Part shown: positions 61,703 to 64,000 of the stretch, one piece after another
Layout of the letters: each line of letters starts with the position of its first letter
Position numbering within the stretch: position 1 is the stretch's first letter
From: Paraburkholderia acidisoli
GTDB taxonomy: Bacteria; Pseudomonadota; Gammaproteobacteria; Burkholderiales; Burkholderiaceae
Assembly (NCBI RefSeq): GCF_009789675.1
Contig: NZ_CP046916.1
Coordinates: forward strand, 744,001-808,000
Direction of reading: 5' to 3'
DNA: 64,000 bases
Notes under the pieces: generated by a model
What the model saw: the letters and a program-made list of their open reading frames with translations, nothing else
The model's database searches: none
Told to the model about the DNA's origin: nothing
Made by a program: the position numbers and the translations under genes

Positions 61703-63256
61703 TCAGGCGGCTTCGTCGAGCGCGCCTTGCGAGCCCGTGGCCAGTTCGATGATGGCTTCCTGCGTGATCGGTTTGCCGGTGTAACCGCCCAGTTCGCCTG
61801 CGAACACGCCTTCGCGCATCACGAGCACCCGGTCGGCCACGCCGATGATCTCGGGCAGTTCGCTCGAAATCACAATGATCCCCACGCCGGTTTTGGCGAG
61901 GTCGTTGATGATGCGGTAGATCTCCGACTTCGCGCCGATATCCACGCCGCGCGTGGGCTCGTCGAGAATCAGCACGCGCGGGGCCGTTTCCAGCAGGCGC
62001 GAAAGCAGCACTTTCTGCTGGTTGCCGCCCGAGAGCGCGCCCACGTTCACGCGCGGGCTGGGCACGCGGATCGTCAGCGAGCGGATCGCTTCCTTCGCGC
62101 GCTCGCCGCCGCGCGCGAGGTCGAGCACGCCGAAGCGCGCGTCGCGTCCGGCCACGGCCACGTTGATGTTGTCGCGCACGCTCATGTCGAGAAAGAGGCC
62201 CTGATGCTTGCGGTCCTCGGTGAGATAGACGAGGCCCGCGTTGATCGCGTCGCGCGGCGTGTGCACGTGCAGCGTTTTGCCGTCGATGGCGATCTCGCCG
62301 CGCACGCGCGGTTCCGCGCCGAAGATCAGGCGCGCGAGTTCCGTGCGGCCCGCGCCCACGAGGCCCGCGATGCCGAGCACCTCGCCCGCGTGCAGGTCGA
62401 GGCTGCAGCCGCGCACGCGCTTGTCGTCGGCCACGTCGCGCACGGTGAGCACCGCTTTGCCCGGATCGTAGGGCGCGTGCGCTTTCTTGTAGAAGCCCGA
62501 AATATCGCGGCCGACCATCATGCTCACGAGGCTGTCGGCGTTGAGCGCGTCGCGCATCAGCGTGCCCACGTAGCTGCCGTCGCGCAGCACCGAAACGCGG
62601 TCGGACAGTTCGTAGACCTCGGCCATGCGATGGCTGATGTAGATAATCGCGAGCCCTTCGTCGCGCAGTTGATTGATGAGCTTGAAGAGCCGCTCGGTCT
62701 CGCGCGAGGAGAGCGGCGTGGTGGGTTCGTCCATCACCAGAATGCGCGCCTGCGTGTGCACGGCGCGCGCGATTTCCACGAGCTGGCGTTCGGCAATGGA
62801 CAGCGCGCCCACCGGCGTGGTTGGCCCGAAGCTCGCACCGAGGCGCGTCAGCACGTCTTCGCAGCCGCGCTCCATCGCCCGGCGGTCGACGGTGCCGAAG
62901 CGGCCGCCGCCCTTGCGCAGTTCGCGGCCCGCGTAGATATTTTCGGCCACCGTGAGATTGGGCGCGAGGCTCAACTCCTGGTAGATCACGGCCACGCCCA
63001 GTTCGCGCGCGGCGAGCGGGCCGTCGATCACGACCGTCTTGCCTTCGATGAGAATCTGGCCGCCCGGGTCGGCCTGGTAGGCGCCGGAGAGAATCTTCAT
63101 CAGCGTGGACTTGCCCGCGCCGTTCTCGCCCATCAGCGAATGCACTTCGCCGGGATGGACCGTGAGGCTCACGTTGTCGAGCGCGCGCACGCCCGGAAAC
63201 GTCTTGCTGATGCCGCGCATTTCGAGCAGCGGCGGCGTGGTTTCAGAGCGCGGCAT
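61703..63256 (-). CDS. Sugar ABC transporter ATP-binding protein (RbsA/MglA-like)
   Basis: ATPase of 517 residues with two nucleotide-binding domains. The first Walker A is [16 protein letters not shown], with signature [16 protein letters not shown] and Walker [16 protein letters not shown]. The second domain carries [17 protein letters not shown] (degenerate P-loop, normal in this family), signature [16 protein letters not shown] and Walker [15 protein letters not shown]. The strong AGGAGGTGAGTC site precedes the ATG, which lies within the 3' end of the upstream ROK gene (14-base overlap). Confidence 0.93.
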   Translation of the reverse strand: MPRSETTPPLLEMRGISKTFPGVRALDNVSLTVHPGEVHSLMGENGAGKSTLMKILSGAYQADPGGQILIEGKTVVIDGPLAARELGVAVIYQELSLAPNLTVAENIYAGRELRKGGGRFGTVDRRAMERGCEDVLTRLGASFGPTTPVGALSIAERQLVEIARAVHTQARILVMDEPTTPLSSRETERLFKLINQLRDEGLAIIYISHRMAEVYELSDRVSVLRDGSYVGTLMRDALNADSLVSMMVGRDISGFYKKAHAPYDPGKAVLTVRDVADDKRVRGCSLDLHAGEVLGIAGLVGAGRTELARLIFGAEPRVRGEIAIDGKTLHVHTPRDAINAGLVYLTEDRKHQGLFLDMSVRDNINVAVAGRDARFGVLDLARGGERAKEAIRSLTIRVPSPRVNVGALSGGNQQKVLLSRLLETAPRVLILDEPTRGVDIGAKSEIYRIINDLAKTGVGIIVISSELPEIIGVADRVLVMREGVFAGELGGYTGKPITQEAIIELATGSQGALDEAA

Positions 63257-64000
63257 GACTCACCTCCTGGTTTTGCGCGCCGGCGCCCATCAAGATGCCG
63301 GCGCGGGGCGAAAAGTTGAAGAACATCGGCAGCGTGGCCGCGCCGAGCGCGCCGGCGTCGGGGCCGAAGGTGCCGCGCACTAGCGCGGGCGTGCCGCGTG
63401 CTTCGGGCGCCGTGGCCGCGACCGCCACGCGCAGGCGTTCCATGAGCGTGTCGATCAGGCCCGCGTCCACGTCGGCGTCGAGCACCACGGCCGGCACGTC
63501 GAGCACGCAGAGCGCGGAGCGCAGCGCGGGCGCGAGCGCGTCGATACAGTCGTCGAGCCATTCGCGCACGGCCGGATGATCGCGCGCGATGCAGGCTTCG
63601 AGGTCGGCGCGACTGTCGACGGTTTCGCCGCTGTATTGCAGGTGGCGGCGCAGCGCGATCAGCGAGGCGCGCGAGAGCAGGATGTCCCACTGGCCGTCGG
63701 GACGGTGCGCCGAGGGCAGACGGCTGGGCGGCACGGGCATCACGGCGAAGTCGCCCGCGTTGCCGGTGAGGCCGCGCACACAGTCGCCGTCGATGGCGAT
63801 GCCGCCGCCGATAGCGGCGCCCAGAAAGAGGTAGAGGAAGTCGTCGCGCTGACGTCCGCAGCCGTAGAAGATTTCGGCGATGGCGGCGGCGTTGCCGTCG
63901 TTCTCGCTGAACACGGGCAGGCCGGTCGCGCGGCCGAGTTCGCCCGCGAAATCGACGTCGTTCCAGACGCGGAAGACTTCCGGCGCGAGGCCCAGTTCGC
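63243..64000 (-). CDS. ROK-family regulator or sugar kinase, N-terminal part outside window
   Basis: Partial protein (about 252 residues) continuing beyond the right edge. The ROK features are visible: [17 protein letters not shown] (catalytic Asp-Gly-Asn region), a small segment with [16 protein letters not shown], and [14 protein letters not shown]. The expected zinc-binding Cys cluster after this Gly-rich segment is not present, and the C-terminal tail [14 protein letters not shown] overlaps the ATPase start. The missing N-terminal part would show whether it has a helix-turn-helix (repressor) or is a sugar kinase. Its position first in the operon favours a regulator. Confidence 0.82.
   Translation of the reverse strand, partial: ELGLAPEVFRVWNDVDFAGELGRATGLPVFSENDGNAAAIAEIFYGCGRQRDDFLYLFLGAAIGGGIAIDGDCVRGLTGNAGDFAVMPVPPSRLPSAHRPDGQWDILLSRASLIALRRHLQYSGETVDSRADLEACIARDHPAVREWLDDCIDALAPALRSALCVLDVPAVVLDADVDAGLIDTLMERLRVAVAATAPEARGTPALVRGTFGPDAGALGAATLPMFFNFSPRAGILMGAGAQNQEVSHAAL

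Noticed and set aside
1..64000. tRNA, rRNA, insertion sequences, integrase or prophage genes
   Set aside because: None recognised on either strand; gene density, strand runs and codon style are even across the window.

Overview
This is a continuous, gene-dense stretch of high-GC chromosome from a beta-proteobacterium, most likely a Paraburkholderia/Caballeronia-type member of the Burkholderiaceae. The assignment rests on protein types, not on any marker gene: a Burkholderia-type trimeric porin, a DUF4148 protein, PACE efflux, paired short CHR chromate proteins, a complete Wsp operon, and a fused QuiC dehydroshikimate dehydratase. I see no rRNA, tRNA, CRISPR array, insertion sequence or prophage gene. 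It reads as ordinary chromosome with several well-defined cassettes.

Layout. 1-11.6 kb: metabolic and stress singletons. These are an MFS symporter cut by the left edge, a PaiB-like protein, PsiE, a LysR/cupin/tartrate-type dehydrogenase group, an SDR, a Nu-class GST, a cupin, a dienelactone hydrolase, YjbQ, an NfsB-like nitroreductase, PACE efflux and a glycine-zipper protein. A 14-bp tandem repeat lies at 7971-8054. 11.9-21.4 kb (minus): a four-gene tripartite RND efflux operon of MdtABC type with its own outer-membrane channel. 22-27.9 kb (plus): nadE and a CinA-type amidase, then a CobS-like MoxR ATPase, a CobT-like VWA protein and a membrane-anchored J-domain protein. No other cobaltochelatase genes are nearby, so this trio is the best candidate for an undescribed system. 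27.9-32.8 kb: a decayed MetA-pathway-type outer-membrane protein gene, an AspT-family carrier, a D-lactate dehydrogenase and a porin.

33-38.9 kb: a quinate/shikimate catabolic cluster, with quiC divergent from aroQ, a shikimate/quinate dehydrogenase, an MFS carrier and a TetR regulator. A perfect 14-bp palindrome sits inside the spacer of the probable quiC promoter. 39.3-48.4 kb: the complete wspABCDEFR surface-sensing operon, in which receptor, CheW-type couplers, methyltransferase, hybrid CheA and methylesterase control the diguanylate cyclase WspR. The WspR inhibitory site looks altered. 48.7-51 kb: an ECF sigma factor gene bracketed by two related membrane anti-sigma genes, closed by a strong terminator. 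51.1-59.5 kb: DUF4148, split chromate transporter, MFS, PHB-depolymerase-type esterase, DUF1479 protein, ZntB and an orphan SsuA-like binding protein. 59.6-64 kb (minus): a ROK-led sugar ABC transporter operon cut by the right edge.

Many start codons were moved inward from the longest open frame using ribosome-binding sites, family length or operon overlaps. Functions are from motif and family recognition by eye; no database search was run.
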